Counted from the first letter of the stretch, positions 35,493 to 44,382 are shown. The stretch: 64,000 nt of DNA from JAUXJB01 sp965226855 (GCA_965226855.1 CBDDEE010000029.1:186001-250000), one strand, 5' to 3'. Translations and numbers: made by a program. The notes: generated by a model not told the origin, from the sequence alone.

Positions 35493-35590
35493 CTGAGAGG
35501 ACACGTGGAATGGCACAGTTCGGACAGGTTCAATCGCACAGTCCGGGCACGCCGCGGGGCCCCGTATCGGCCGCCTAAGTGGCGCCTCTA
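35493..35590 (+). repeat. Dispersed repeat family C, copy 4 (partial)
   Basis: ctgagaggacacgtgg, tggcacagttcggacaggtt, then gcacagtccgggcacg and aagtggcgcctctagg. It directly abuts the HEPN pseudogene. Confidence 0.7.
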
Positions 35591-35598
35591 GGAAGACG

Positions 35599-35622
35599 GT
35601 GGCCCAGAGATATCGCCTCTGG
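35599..35622. repeat. 24-bp palindromic repeat, copy 1
   Basis: gtggcccagagatatcgcct plus four bases; the core ccagag...ctctgg is self-complementary. Identical to 35797-35820. Confidence 0.85.
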
Positions 35623-35657
35623 AACCGTTGCAGTACCAATTCACGTCATCGTGAAGA

Positions 35658-35794
35658 TCTAGTAGAGAAGTCAGAGGGAATAGAACAGCCCGCGCCTCTG
35701 TCAGCACATCGTCGGCTTCGACACGTTTTGGTCGGTAGGCCTGTTTATGGATAACACGATTTCTCAATTCAGTTATAGGTGTTCGTTTTATGCG
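35658..35794 (-). repeat. 137-bp direct repeat, copy 1
   Basis: Identical to 35840-35976. Covers the HEPN motif of the overlapping pseudogene. Confidence 0.93.
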
Positions 35795-35796
35795 AC

Positions 35797-35820
35797 GTGG
35801 CCCAGAGATATCGCCTCTGG
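35797..35820. repeat. 24-bp palindromic repeat, copy 2
   Basis: Identical to 35599-35622. It separates the two 137-bp repeats. Confidence 0.85.
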
Positions 35821-35839
35821 CCTGCAACCTCACGTCTCG

Positions 35840-35976
35840 TCTAGTAGAGAAGTCAGAGGGAATAGAACAGCCCGCGCCTCTGTCAGCACATCGTCGGCTT
35901 CGACACGTTTTGGTCGGTAGGCCTGTTTATGGATAACACGATTTCTCAATTCAGTTATAGGTGTTCGTTTTATGCG
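35840..35976 (-). repeat. 137-bp direct repeat, copy 2
   Basis: Identical to 35658-35794, offset 182 bases. Confidence 0.93.
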
Positions 35977-36552
35977 CGTAAGATAGCCTGCAACCTTCTC
36001 GTCAGCCAACAACTTCAGCTCGGATTCCTCTGGGCAGTTGCACTTAGACAGGGAGCCTATATATGACCCAACTTCATCAAGAACAGATGGCCGGTTAGGT
36101 TCGACAGCTAGACGCAAGACAGTGTCACGCATCTTCGCAAATCCAAGTTTCTCTGTTGCACTCCAAAGATCACGAGACAATCTATTCAGTTTATCCAGGG
36201 CATTAGAATCCTGGACAACATTGGAGCCAAATGGCACATAGAGAAGACTTACTCTCAGATATAGGCTAAAGAACATTCGTATGCTTGACACACATTGAGA
36301 ATGCAATTCATATACCGCTTAGTTCGCAAAAGATCGTAGCAGTCAAGAATAATGGCTTCGTGCCGTTCGTTGACGCTGTCACCGTTGACCAAAAAATCTT
36401 CCCTTACACTCCTGGCAAGATATACTGGTTCTAGATATCGGCTCGGATGTGCAAAGATCAGAAACGCGATTAAAGACAAGTTCGTGATTGCATAAAGGAC
36501 AATCGACACTGATATTCTCGTAACCAGAAGATTTTATTCTCACCGATTCCAT

Positions 36553-37049
36553 TTATTTGTCCGATCTCTGGCGAAGATTGCCCGTATCGTTGACGCCGTG
36601 CCAAACCAACGTGACTCGCTCGGATGTCCGTGTTCCGAGATCAGGTTAGCCACGGCCTCAGACAACGCCTACTCCTCGGCCGCGCGGCCGACCACTTCGG
36701 GTCGCTCCGCAGGCATGTCCATGGTCCGTACGTATTCGACCGCCGAGAGCCGGCGCTTGCCCCGCCCGCTGCTCTCCCCCCGCGTTGGCGTCCCAGACCA
36801 GTGCGGCGAGGTCGCTCGCTCAACGCACCAAACGCCCGCCAGCACGGTCCCTGCGGCGACTCCCCGATCAGGTTGCCGGTCTGGAACGCGGCGTTCCCTC
36901 CAAGATCGTGACTGCGATGAGTCCGAGCGCTCCAAAACATCGGCACTTCGGGGGGTTATAAGAGATTGGGTTAGTTCACCGGGGCCTTCCCCCATGTTGA
37001 ACCCGCTATGCGTATCTGCTTCAACACCAGCCGTTTCTCGGGCTAAGCC
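36553..37049 (-). other. Decayed coding remnant upstream of the HEPN gene
   Basis: On the minus strand, YVRTMDMPAERPEVVGRAAE is followed after a TAG by ALSEAVANLISEHGHPSESR and WFGTASTIRAIFARDR in the same frame (about 36750-36550). It looks like one protein with an internal stop, family unknown. The rest of the interval shows nothing supportable. Confidence 0.3.
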
Positions 37050-37310
37050 CTACTTCTTCCTCAAAACCTGACGTCTCTTCGTGCCGAACAGATTCTTCAC
37101 CGTGCCACCAACGCCCACACTCCTCATTGCTTCTGCCGCCTTGTCCATGTCCTTCTGTGGCACCGGTCGCACTTCTGGCTTCGCCGAAGGCTCCCAGCGC
37201 GCCGGGCCCTTCCCCAGCGAGTATGCGACCCGACTCATGAGGATCGGCTCGTCGAGAGACACGCACCACCCCTCTTTGGAATAACCGCGGCGGACCGGCC
37301 ACACCCACAA
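37050..37310 (-). CDS. Short hypothetical frame with a dispersed motif
   Basis: 86 codons: VSLDEPILMSRVAYSLGKGP, then QKDMDKAAEAMRSVGVGGTV and a Lys/Arg-rich end. The VSLDEPILMSRVAY stretch is encoded again at 59212-59266 beside another repeat, so it may be part of a mobile unit rather than a gene. No ribosome site. Confidence 0.25.
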   Translation of the reverse strand: MWVWPVRRGYSKEGWCVSLDEPILMSRVAYSLGKGPARWEPSAKPEVRPVPQKDMDKAAEAMRSVGVGGTVKNLFGTKRRQVLRKK

Positions 37311-37320
37311 TATCTAGTCT

Positions 37321-37390
37321 CTCTTGTGCCACGAGGTGCCACGTAGTGCCGCCTAGTGCCAGTTACGGCCGTCTGATGCCGCGGGATGCC
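37321..37390 (+). repeat. Repeat family B, short decamer array
   Basis: ttgtgccacgaggtgccacg, then tagtgccgcctagtgcc, in ten-base steps, ending gatgccgcgggatgcc. Confidence 0.6.
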
Positions 37391-37398
37391 GACCCCCG

Positions 37399-37468
37399 GC
37401 ATCTTTTACCTAGTCACAGAAGCAGCTCGGTTCCGGTTCCTCTTCGTCGAACAGACTCTTCTGGCGAG
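37399..37468 (-). pseudogene. 3' end of IS3-type transposase, inverted copy
   Basis: Complement of agtctgttcgacgaagagga and following; matches 34770-34840 and 8950-9020. Confidence 0.75.
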
Positions 37469-37631
37469 GATTGTGACCCTCTTCCTGATCGTGGCTTTTC
37501 CGCAAGCCAATTGTCACCAGCCCTTCTTGCGCAAGAGGGCTCGAGGTCCGCCTGAAACTGCGAGGATACGGAGCGCTTCCGCATCTTTCAGGACGTGGGT
37601 TCGTTGCGCGTGAGGGAGGGGCTTTCCGAGC

Positions 37632-37862
37632 GTCCCCTGCAGATCGGGGGATCGGGCCTAAACCCAAGAATGCACACCCCTTCGGAAGAGAGGGCACAAC
37701 CCCCCACCACTACATGTAGGGGTCGATCTTGTGCCACGTAGTGCCGCGTAGTGCGCCACGTAGTGCCAAATGGGGCCGGCTCGTGCCCCGATTTTGGCCC
37801 GTTTTGGGGACCCTTTCATCGTCCGAAATGGGACATTTTCAGCGTCCTCCCAGATATGGACG
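37632..37862 (+). repeat. Repeat family B, composite copy
   Basis: Same as 35035-35175 (aacccaagaatgcacacccc, decamer array at 37733-37770), continuing into the IS21-terminus-like tcgtccgaaatgggacattt and cagcgtcctcccagat. Confidence 0.75.
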
Positions 37863-37899
37863 GGAAAACTGCTGCATTGGTCAGAGGGACTCGGAGCGG

Positions 37900-38484
37900 T
37901 CGCCGGCGGCCGCATCGGGGTGCCCACCGGTATACCCGGTGCCCTCGGGCGAGAGCGGAGACAAGCTAACCCAGGAAATTCTAACGGCCACGGACCGCAT
38001 AGGCAGCGTTACCTCACACAATCTGTTTGCGAACGTGTACTTCGACTTCCATAACAGCAGCCGCTTCACGCCCTACGTGGGGGTTGGCGTTGGCGTGGGG
38101 CTTACCGATATGGACTATGGGAGTGTGTGGGCGCGAAACCCCAATCCCGCCGCGATTACCACGGGCGCAGGGCTGTCCAATGCGACCGAGATCCGCCGGA
38201 ACCTGGCCGGAACGACGAGCGTCGAACAAACCGAACTCAGTGACAGGCTCTTTGGTTATCAGGTGCTCTTCGGGGTCGATTACGCGCTTACAGAGTCGGT
38301 TTCTTTGGGAGTAAAGGCCCGCTGGGTCGACTTCGATTCCTTTAGTGACGGGGTCGTCTGGGACCCGCTCCGCAGTCACGGGCCCAATCTGCGCCGCGAC
38401 GGATCGGAACCAGTGTCGGGTCGGATCAAGACCAACGATGTCGAAATGTTCGGGATCAGCGTGAACTTGAAGTACCGTTTCTAG
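37900..38484 (+). pseudogene. Outer-membrane beta-barrel protein, C-terminal part
   Basis: About 194 codons ending MFGISVNLKYRF: FANVYFDFHNSSRFTPYVGV, GYQVLFGVDYALTESVSLGV, KARWVDFDSF. Alternating aromatic/Gly strands and a terminal Phe are classical for Opa/OmpW-like eight-stranded barrels recognised by BamA. The 5' part, including the signal peptide, is replaced by repeat B ending about 37862, so the gene cannot be expressed as an exported protein. Confidence 0.65.
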
Positions 38485-38576
38485 TCTAGGGGGGGAGCCC
38501 TGAGGTGCCCTATCATGCTCCGCGCCTCCTCCACCAGCGCCGCCACCTCCGAGGGCCCGGGACGAATCGGACAGTA

Positions 38577-38770
38577 AAAGCGCCGCCAAAAACGGGACAA
38601 AACGCGGCACCAGGCGGCATTAGCCGGCCGCAATTGGCACTACGTGGCACAAGTCCTCGAGCACTAGATCTAGTTGGGTGTAGGGACGCCGCCTCGTTTC
38701 CCTCCTGCGCGCCTCGCGGCAGGGCCCCGTGCGGCTGCGCGCGCGGCACCCCCTTGAAGGTAGGGGGGAT
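38577..38770 (-). repeat. Repeat family B, IS21-like end plus GC-rich segment
   Basis: gccaaaaacgggacaaaacg, ggcggcattagccggccgca, ggcactacgtggcac, then cactagatctagt and the inverted form of the segment seen at 47436-47520. Confidence 0.65.
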
Positions 38771-38800
38771 TATTTCTGCAATGCGCTCGGCACTGGACGG

Positions 38801-38970
38801 TTCTTGTGCCACGAGGTGCCACGTAGTGCCGCCTAGTGCCAAATGGGGGCGGCTGGCGCCCGATTTTTGCGCGTTTTGGGGACACTTTCAGGGTCCGAAT
38901 CGGGACATCTTCAGCGTCCGCTCAGAGCAGAGCCCACCGTGGCACTTAGCGGCACCTCGTGGCACAAGAA
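38801..38970. mobile_element. 170-bp MITE-like element with 20-bp perfect inverted ends
   Basis: Left end ttcttgtgccacgaggtgcc, right end its exact complement (38951-38970). The interior has the decamer array (38811-38850), then gcgttttggggacactttca and cgggacatcttcagcgtccg. It codes for nothing. The left 130 bases recur inverted at 43601-43737. Confidence 0.8.
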
Positions 38971-39036
38971 TTCGGCCACTAGATACCACTAGATGTACGA
39001 TCTGATTGCGAGAAGAAGTTGTTAGACCAGCGATGA

Positions 39037-39108
39037 CTCGGAATGAAACCCCCGATCAGCCGGCTCAGAGAAGCCCGTGAACAACGTGCTTAGGAACCAC
39101 ACCTAGTC
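39037..39108 (+). pseudogene. 3' end of the IS481 element
   Basis: About 70 bases matching 53136-53205 (cggaatgaaacccccgatca, then gaagcccgtgaacaacgtgc): the last codons of the IS481 transposase plus the terminal repeat. Confidence 0.85.
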
Positions 39109-39414
39109 GCGTTGACGGTGGCGGTTTGGAGGCGGACCTAGCGTCCGAAAGATCGTGGGCGTTCTCTGCTCAGGCGAGGCAGACTGCTCGTCCGCCAGAA
39201 GGGACTCAGGCACAGCTGCTCGGGGACTTCGCAGGCCGCTCAGAGAATTTCGTCGATCCGAACGAGCGCCCTCAGCCCAAGGGAGTCTCGGAGCCCAGCG
39301 GACTTTGTGTCGTCCGCCGAGTTTCCCACAGGGAGCGTGAGCCTGTGCGGAACCGCAGGTCTCGCCGCAGGTCTCCGTTCCTCGTGACAAAACTCTCTCG
39401 TCTATACTGGCCCC
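39109..39414. other. Region upstream of the UPF0182 gene
   Basis: No supported gene. A tatact hexamer lies only about 7 bases before the GTG at 39415, so either transcription is nearly leaderless or the true promoter is further upstream. Confidence 0.3.
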
Positions 39415-42108
39415 GTGCAACGCTCACGCGCCCTGATCCTCTTCGGCATCCTCGTTCTGATCACCGTCGTGCCCGCGCTGATCAAGTTCTATACGGACTG
39501 GATCTGGTTCGCGCAGGTCGGCTATCTGGAGGTGTTCCTGCGCTCGATCACGGCGCGGCTCGCGCTCGGGTCGATCGCGTTCGTGCTGGCGTTCGGCGTT
39601 CTCGCCGCCAACTTCTACGTGGCGCAGGGGGCGCTGCGGCGGCGCGAGTTCCGGATCATGGGCGAGGCTGGGCCGCGCATCGTCTCGGTCGACCTGACCC
39701 GGATCAAGGCGTTCGTCTACCTCGGCGCGGGCGTGCTCGCATTCCTGATCGCCCTCTACGCCTCGTCGCAGTGGGAGACCTGGCTGCTATGGCGCCACGC
39801 CGTGCCGTTCGGGTCGACCGATCCGATCCTGGGGAACGACACCGCCTTCTACATCTTTCAGCTGCCGTTCTACCAGTTCGTTCAGGGCCTGGCGCTGGTC
39901 ACGGTCCTCCTCGCGGCAGCGGGCGTAGCGGGTGCCCACGGCGCGTCGGGGAACCTCTCGTTCGACGCGGCCCGCGGGGTCGTGGCGACCCGCATCGTCA
40001 CACGTCACCTGTCCGTGCTGGGGGCCCTGGTCCTGCTGCTGCTGGCGGTGGGGACCTACCTCCGGATCCCCGAGCTCCTGACCACGGACTCCGGAACCGT
40101 CTTCGGCGCCTCGTACGCGGACGTCCACGCGCGCATGCCGGCCCTGCGACTCCTCATTGCCGCCTGCCTGATTGGGGCGGCGCTGGCCCTCTTTCAGGTG
40201 CGGCTCCAGCGTCTGTGGCCGGCTGCGGGAGCGGCGGGCCTCTACCTCGCGGTCGCCTTCGGCGGGGCCGCGTACTCGGCCGTCATCCAGCGCTTCGTGG
40301 TCGCCCCGAACGAGCAGGTTCGCGAGACCCCCTACATCATCCACAACATCGCCATGACGCGGGACGCGTTCGGGCTGGACGGCGTGGTCGAGCGGCCGCT
40401 CTCGGGGGAGGCGCGTCTGACGCTCGACGACCTCGAGAACAACCGGGCGACCCTCGACAACGTGCCGCTCTGGAACGACCAGCCGCTGCTCGACACGTTC
40501 GGGCAGATCCAGGAGATCCGCACGTACTACGACTTCGTGTCGGTCGACAATGACCGGTACACGATCGATGGCGAGTACCGCCAGATCATGCTGTCAGCGC
40601 GGGAGCTCAACTCGGAGAGCCTGCCGAGCCGCTCCTGGATCAACGAACGGCTCACCTTCACCCACGGCTACGGGCTGGCCCTCGGGCCCGTGAATCAGGT
40701 CACGCCCGAGGGGCTGCCCGTCCTGTTCATCAAGGACCTGCCGCCCAAGTCCGCGGTCGACCTGGAGATCACGCAGCCCGCGGTGTACTACGGCGAGCTC
40801 TCGAGCGATCACGTCTTCGTCAACACCAAGACCGAGGAGTTCGACTACCCCGAGGGTGAGGACAACAAGTTCACGCGGTACGAGGGCGACGGGGGCGTCG
40901 TCTTGGGTGGGCTCTTCCGGCGGCTGATGTTCGCGATCCGGTTCCGGTCCACGGACACGCTCTTCTCGCCAAACCTCACGCCGGAGACGCGCGTGATGCT
41001 GTATCGCCGGATCTCGGAGCGCGTGCGGCGGATCGCCCCCTTCCTGACCTACGATCCGGACCCCTACCTGGCGATCTCCGGAGGCGGTCTGGTCTGGATC
41101 CAGGACGCCTACACCGCCAGCGGCAGCTACCCCTACTCGACCCCCGCCGCGAACGATCTCAACTACATCCGCAACTCCGTGAAGGTCACCATCAACGCCT
41201 ACGACGGGCGGACGACATTCCACCTGCTGGACCCCGACGACCCGATCGCGGCGACACTCGATCGCGTCTTCCCGGGCCTCTTCACACCGCTCGGGGAGAT
41301 GGCGGACGACCTGCGCACGCGCCTGCGCTACCCGCCCGGCATCTTCGGGATTCAGGCGGCGATGTTCTCGACGTTCCACATGACGAACCCCGCGGTCTTC
41401 TACAACCGTGAGGACCAGTGGGACATCCCGTCGATCGATGACGGCCTCGAGTCGCGGCGGATGGAGCCCTACTACACCATCATGAAGCTCCCGGGCGAGT
41501 CGGGGGCCGAGTACATCCAGATGCTGCCGTTCACGCCCCGCCAGAAGGAGAACCTGGCCGCGTGGATGGTCGCGCGCAGCGACGGGGAGAACTACGGGCA
41601 GCTGGCCGCCTTCCAGTTCCCGAAGCAGACAGTGGTGTTCGGTCCGAACCAGATCGCGGCCCGCATCAACCAGGACCAGGACATCGCGCCTCAGATCACG
41701 CTCTGGAACCAGCAGGGGTCCGAGGTGATCCAGGGTAACCTCCTCGTCATCCCGATCGAGGAGTCGCTCATCTACATCCGCCCGCTCTACCTGCGGGCGG
41801 CCGGGGGGCGCATCCCCGAGATGAAGCGGGTGATGGTCGCCTACCGGAACCAGATCGTGATGGAGGAGTCGCTCGACCAGGCCCTCGAGCGGATGTTCCC
41901 GAGCGACGGACGGGCGCTCGTAGCGGCCCCCGAGGAGTTCCGCCCCGATCTGGGGACAGCGGACGGAACCGACCTGGCCGGAGAGGCTCAGCTGCACTAC
42001 CAGCGGGCCATCCGAGCGCAGCGCGAGGGCGATTGGGCCCGCTACGGCGAGGAGTTCGAGCGGTTGGGCCAGATCCTGGAGCGCCTCGGCTCCCAGCCGA
42101 CCGACTAG
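39415..42108 (+). CDS. UPF0182 family large membrane protein
   Basis: 897 residues, full length for the family. The N-terminal third has about seven hydrophobic segments (ALILFGILVLITVVPALIKF, LALGSIAFVLAFGVLAANFY, FVYLGAGVLAFLIALYASSQ and further to about 310). The long soluble part has conserved family stretches such as RETPYIIHNIAMTRDAFGLD, NVPLWNDQPLLDTFGQIQEI, YDFVSVDNDRY, ELNSESLPSRSWINERLTFT and NQDQDIAPQITLWNQQGSEV. It was formerly seen mostly in actinobacteria, cyanobacteria and deltaproteobacterial lineages; function unknown. GTG start gives the right N-terminus. A truncated nitroreductase follows after 27 bases, possibly in the same transcript. Confidence 0.93.
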   Translation: MQRSRALILFGILVLITVVPALIKFYTDWIWFAQVGYLEVFLRSITARLALGSIAFVLAFGVLAANFYVAQGALRRREFRIMGEAGPRIVSVDLTRIKAFVYLGAGVLAFLIALYASSQWETWLLWRHAVPFGSTDPILGNDTAFYIFQLPFYQFVQGLALVTVLLAAAGVAGAHGASGNLSFDAARGVVATRIVTRHLSVLGALVLLLLAVGTYLRIPELLTTDSGTVFGASYADVHARMPALRLLIAACLIGAALALFQVRLQRLWPAAGAAGLYLAVAFGGAAYSAVIQRFVVAPNEQVRETPYIIHNIAMTRDAFGLDGVVERPLSGEARLTLDDLENNRATLDNVPLWNDQPLLDTFGQIQEIRTYYDFVSVDNDRYTIDGEYRQIMLSARELNSESLPSRSWINERLTFTHGYGLALGPVNQVTPEGLPVLFIKDLPPKSAVDLEITQPAVYYGELSSDHVFVNTKTEEFDYPEGEDNKFTRYEGDGGVVLGGLFRRLMFAIRFRSTDTLFSPNLTPETRVMLYRRISERVRRIAPFLTYDPDPYLAISGGGLVWIQDAYTASGSYPYSTPAANDLNYIRNSVKVTINAYDGRTTFHLLDPDDPIAATLDRVFPGLFTPLGEMADDLRTRLRYPPGIFGIQAAMFSTFHMTNPAVFYNREDQWDIPSIDDGLESRRMEPYYTIMKLPGESGAEYIQMLPFTPRQKENLAAWMVARSDGENYGQLAAFQFPKQTVVFGPNQIAARINQDQDIAPQITLWNQQGSEVIQGNLLVIPIEESLIYIRPLYLRAAGGRIPEMKRVMVAYRNQIVMEESLDQALERMFPSDGRALVAAPEEFRPDLGTADGTDLAGEAQLHYQRAIRAQREGDWARYGEEFERLGQILERLGSQPTD

Positions 42109-42135
42109 GGTGAAGTATGCCGCGTCGGGATCGCG

Positions 42136-42354
42136 GTGCCGTCTGCGCTCGCGTTCGGCTGGCTCTTCTACCAGAGCCGTGTCGCGAATCCCCGGGTGGA
42201 GCTCGAGCTGCGCCAGCGCCCCGACGGAGAGCGGGCGCGTCGGGTCATGCTCGTGACGCTGCCCAGCGGTCGGACGCTTCCCGTCAACTACCTGCGCGAG
42301 GCCGATAAGGTCTACGCGGGCGCGGACGGGCGCTGGTGGAGGGAGCTGCGGGGA
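42136..42354 (+). pseudogene. Deazaflavin-dependent nitroreductase-like protein, 3' truncated
   Basis: SALAFGWLFYQSRVANPRVE, LELRQRPDGERARRVMLVTL and LPVNYLREADKVYAGADGRW: a membrane-anchored member of the DUF385/F420-type nitroreductase group. After WRELRG the family sequence stops and the frame reads into unrelated DNA. Compare the complete relative at 47710-48111. The 5' end is also uncertain (GTG 42136 or a frameshifted ATG at 42117). Confidence 0.7.
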
Positions 42355-42504
42355 TCCCCGACTCGAGCCTGTTGCCCGACGGGCATCTATGTAACAACGA
42401 TGTAGCAGCGGGAACGGCACAGCCCGGTTCAAGGTGGGACGGCTGCCGCCCTCCAAGCCCTTGATCCGGCGTCCCATGTCGTCCCGCGGCGTGCCGCAGG
42501 GGGC

Positions 42505-42551
42505 GATTCGTAATCAGCAGGTCAGCGGTTCGAGTCCGCTCGTCGGCTCCA
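42505..42551 (+). pseudogene. tRNA-Thr(CGU) 3' half, candidate attachment-site core
   Basis: gattcgtaatcagcaggtca, gcggttcgagtccgc, then cgtcggctcca. Anticodon loop with CGT, variable loop, T arm and 3' acceptor with CCA are present, but the upstream bases show no matching 5' acceptor (GCCGACG expected) or D arm. A 3' half starting in the anticodon stem is what integration into a tRNA gene leaves behind. Confidence 0.75.
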
Positions 42552-43303
42552 AGAAAATCAAGCAGTTCTGAGGCCGAGCTCGATGAGGAATTCGCTCGAG
42601 TCAGCAAATGGTCAGCAACATCGCTCACGATGACGGCGGACTCGGCACCAGCACATACATGCTTCTCAGGACAACGAACCGAAGCTCCCAACTGGTGTGG
42701 ACGCCCGCAACATTCGGAACATACTCCTCAGTTCGCATACCACTCGCACAAGCGTTCGCAGACTCGCATGGTGCGCTCACCGGCTAGAGTGGTTCTCGAG
42801 AGCCTGGCATGAACGGCCTGAACCGCGGCCACGAGAACCCCCGACCACGCCAAGTTCTGCGTGGAGTGCGCGACCTCCTTCGCGATCCGCGTGGGAGTGC
42901 CTTCCTCTGAGCTGGGGCCTGTACAGCCCCAAAGCGCACACGCACTGGTCTTGGGCTGCGGCTTCCCGTCGCTGCCATAACGCTCATTGGTCTCCCGATA
43001 GATCTAGTCTACGAAGAGAAGCTAGGACAGGCTCAGCCATCGAGCTGGGTGGCGAGAGCAATCCCATGCAGCGCGACCCCCCACCCGGCCCTGACACCCA
43101 CAGCGCGAGCCACGTAGCTCCTTGCCAGCGGCTCTAGCCCTCTCCAACTCCTCGTGAGGAATGTTCCTTCTGGCTCTCTGACCGCGGCCTGTCGCAGAAG
43201 ACGGCTCGGAACGTCATGGCGGGCTTCCACAGCTCTCCTCGGGTGGGTGGCCGACGATCGCTTGTCTCATGAGGCGTGTTCTGCGATCCGATAATTCGTA
43301 TTC
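42552..43303. other. Largely non-coding stretch with a zinc-ribbon relic
   Basis: Between the tRNA-Thr fragment and the methyltransferase fragment I can support only the relic at 42809-42900. The rest shows no frame with protein-like composition. Confidence 0.4.
42809..42900 (+). pseudogene. Relic of a zinc-ribbon N-terminus (adenylate/guanylate-cyclase type)
   Basis: ATG at 42809 reads MNGLNRGHENP and, after one inserted base, HAKFCVECATSFAIR. This matches the zinc ribbon CPxCGxENPxxAKFCxECG that opens many class III cyclase/ATPase proteins, but both Cys of the first pair are mutated (to Gly and Arg) and the body is missing. Confidence 0.4.
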
Positions 43304-43562
43304 TTGAAGGATGCAGGGGTAGAGAGGTATCTGGTAACTCCGGCCCAGGGTCACCTGGCTCCGTTCGTGACAGCGATCCATAGCGAGGAACCGGTTGGCG
43401 GTCTGACGCACGGCTTCTACCGATATCCGGCTCGATTCTCGCCGACGTTCGCTCGAGCGGCCATTGAAATGTTTACGAACCCCGGCGATCTGGTTGTTGA
43501 TCCGTTTGTCGGGGGGTGGAACGACCTTGGTAGAATGCCGAGGGAGGCGTTTAACTCCGCGC
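43304..43562 (+). pseudogene. DNA methyltransferase (DPF-motif type), N-terminal fragment
   Basis: GGLTHGFYRYPARFSPTFAR, AAIEMFTNPGDLVVDPFVGG, then, one base out of phase at a run of G, GGTTLVECRGRRL. This is the target-approach segment plus the S-adenosylmethionine motif DPFxGGGTT of DNA methyltransferases. It is frameshifted at 43512 and cut by repeat B at about 43600. Confidence 0.65.
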
Positions 43563-43600
43563 GCCGCGCGAACTGGGACGCGGACTTCGGTGGGCTCTGC

Positions 43601-43737
43601 TCTGAGCGGACGCTGAAGATGTCCCGATTCGGACGCTGAAAGTGTCCCCAAAACGCGCAAAAATCGGGCGCCAGCCGCCCCCATTTGGCACTACGTGGCA
43701 CTACGCGGCACTACGTGGCACAAGAGTACCCCCTACA
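43601..43737 (-). repeat. Repeat family B, inverted half of the 38801 element
   Basis: gctctgagcggacgctgaag to cggcactacgtggcacaaga; the complement of 38806-38938 with few differences. Confidence 0.8.
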
Positions 43738-43853
43738 TCTAGGGGTGGGGGGGTGCGGCCTCTCTTTCCAGGGCGCACCTACCTGGGCTAATCACAGCAC
43801 GATCGGGGGCTTCCGCACACGCCAATGGGTATAGGCGATCGCTTGATTTCTAG

Positions 43854-44126
43854 TCATTTAGCTTTTCCCTTCTTCGCCGCCCTTCGGCGGCGCTGTGATT
43901 GCGTTCGTGCGGCGTTGCAGCCGCCGCACCGATAGCCACGGCACTCCACGCCGCAGTCGGCGCAGCGTCCAGCCGCCGTCCACTCGGCACGGCGGCTGGC
44001 CTTACTGCGCGCTTGATGGCTCCGCTCCCCCGCGGCGAGCTCGCGTCGACGGCGCTCGCGCCGGCGCTCGGCGCCGAAGCGGTGCTTGAATTCGGTCAGG
44101 AGGCGATCAGCGCGTCCAGCGTCCAC
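43854..44126 (-). CDS. Small basic zinc-finger-like protein, phage-type
   Basis: 90 residues from GTG 44126: DRLLTEFKHRFGAERRRERR, then CADCGVECRGYRCGGC with three to five Cys in CxxC pairs, and a Lys/Arg tail. It overlaps the end of the upstream gene by 31 bases. Such short Cys-rich basic proteins are common in phage and plasmid gene strings. Function unknown. Confidence 0.5.
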   Translation of the reverse strand: MDAGRADRLLTEFKHRFGAERRRERRRRELAAGERSHQARSKASRRAEWTAAGRCADCGVECRGYRCGGCNAARTQSQRRRRAAKKGKAK

Positions 44127-44380
44127 ACTCCCACTCCCAGGTCTGGCCGGTACAGGAACTCATCGAGATCATCGTCGGCGTCCCGCAGGGGGACGGAGGC
44201 CCCGTAGCCTCGGGCGCACTCGACCTCCTCACAGAGTGCGTTGTAGGGGGACCCCTCGCCCTCAGGCTGGGTCCAGTGGTCGTGGTGCGCACCGGCGCCC
44301 TCCCGCACCCACCCCAGTTCGGACAGAGCCCAGAGGAGGTCCGCCCGCTCCGCGACCCAGCGGAAGCTGCCGTCGTTCAA
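44096..44380 (-). CDS. Small hypothetical protein
   Basis: 94 residues from TTG 44380: RWVAERADLLWALSELGWVR, then GSPYNALCEEVECARGYGAS and DDLDEFLYRPDLGVGVWTLD, acidic and probably folded. Overlaps the start of the zinc-finger-like gene. It belongs to a compact string of small genes that looks like phage or mobile-element cargo. Family not recognised. Confidence 0.5.
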   Translation of the reverse strand: MNDGSFRWVAERADLLWALSELGWVREGAGAHHDHWTQPEGEGSPYNALCEEVECARGYGASVPLRDADDDLDEFLYRPDLGVGVWTLDALIAS

Positions 44381-44382
44381 AG

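Larger units (their letters stand above)
35588..36552 (-). pseudogene. Zinc-ribbon plus HEPN-like protein, frameshifted and with duplicated 3' end
   Basis: Reconstructed on the minus strand from ATG 36552: zinc ribbon (DCPLCNHELVFN, then SCQECKGRFF, two CxxC pairs), a helical middle (NERHEAIILDCYDLLRTKRY) and a C-terminal helical domain with LRNRVIHKQAYRP, the R-N-x3-H motif of HEPN ribonucleases. Frameshifts lie in a T run near 36400 and near 36290. The reading frame ends LTSLLDET at 35830, but the segment coding KRTPITELRNRVIH to LTSLLD recurs exactly downstream (35658-35794) with a different tail (DLHDDVNWYCNG). GC content is visibly lower than in flanking DNA, so it was probably acquired. 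HEPN/Zn-ribbon proteins are common in phage defence and RNA cleavage; function here is inferred. Confidence 0.6.

Noticed and set aside
35599..35976. Diversity-generating retroelement (template/variable repeat pair)
   Set aside because: The two 137-bp copies are identical with no adenine-specific changes, and no reverse transcriptase is present.
40594..42477. 627-codon open frame antisense to the UPF0182 gene
   Set aside because: Mirror frame of a high-GC gene. Its composition is Arg/Val/Leu/Asp-rich without domain features, and the sense strand encodes a well-conserved family.
42284..42691. Frame reading ADERTRTADLLITN
   Set aside because: This is the reverse-strand translation of the tRNA-Thr 3' half, a well-known false gene.
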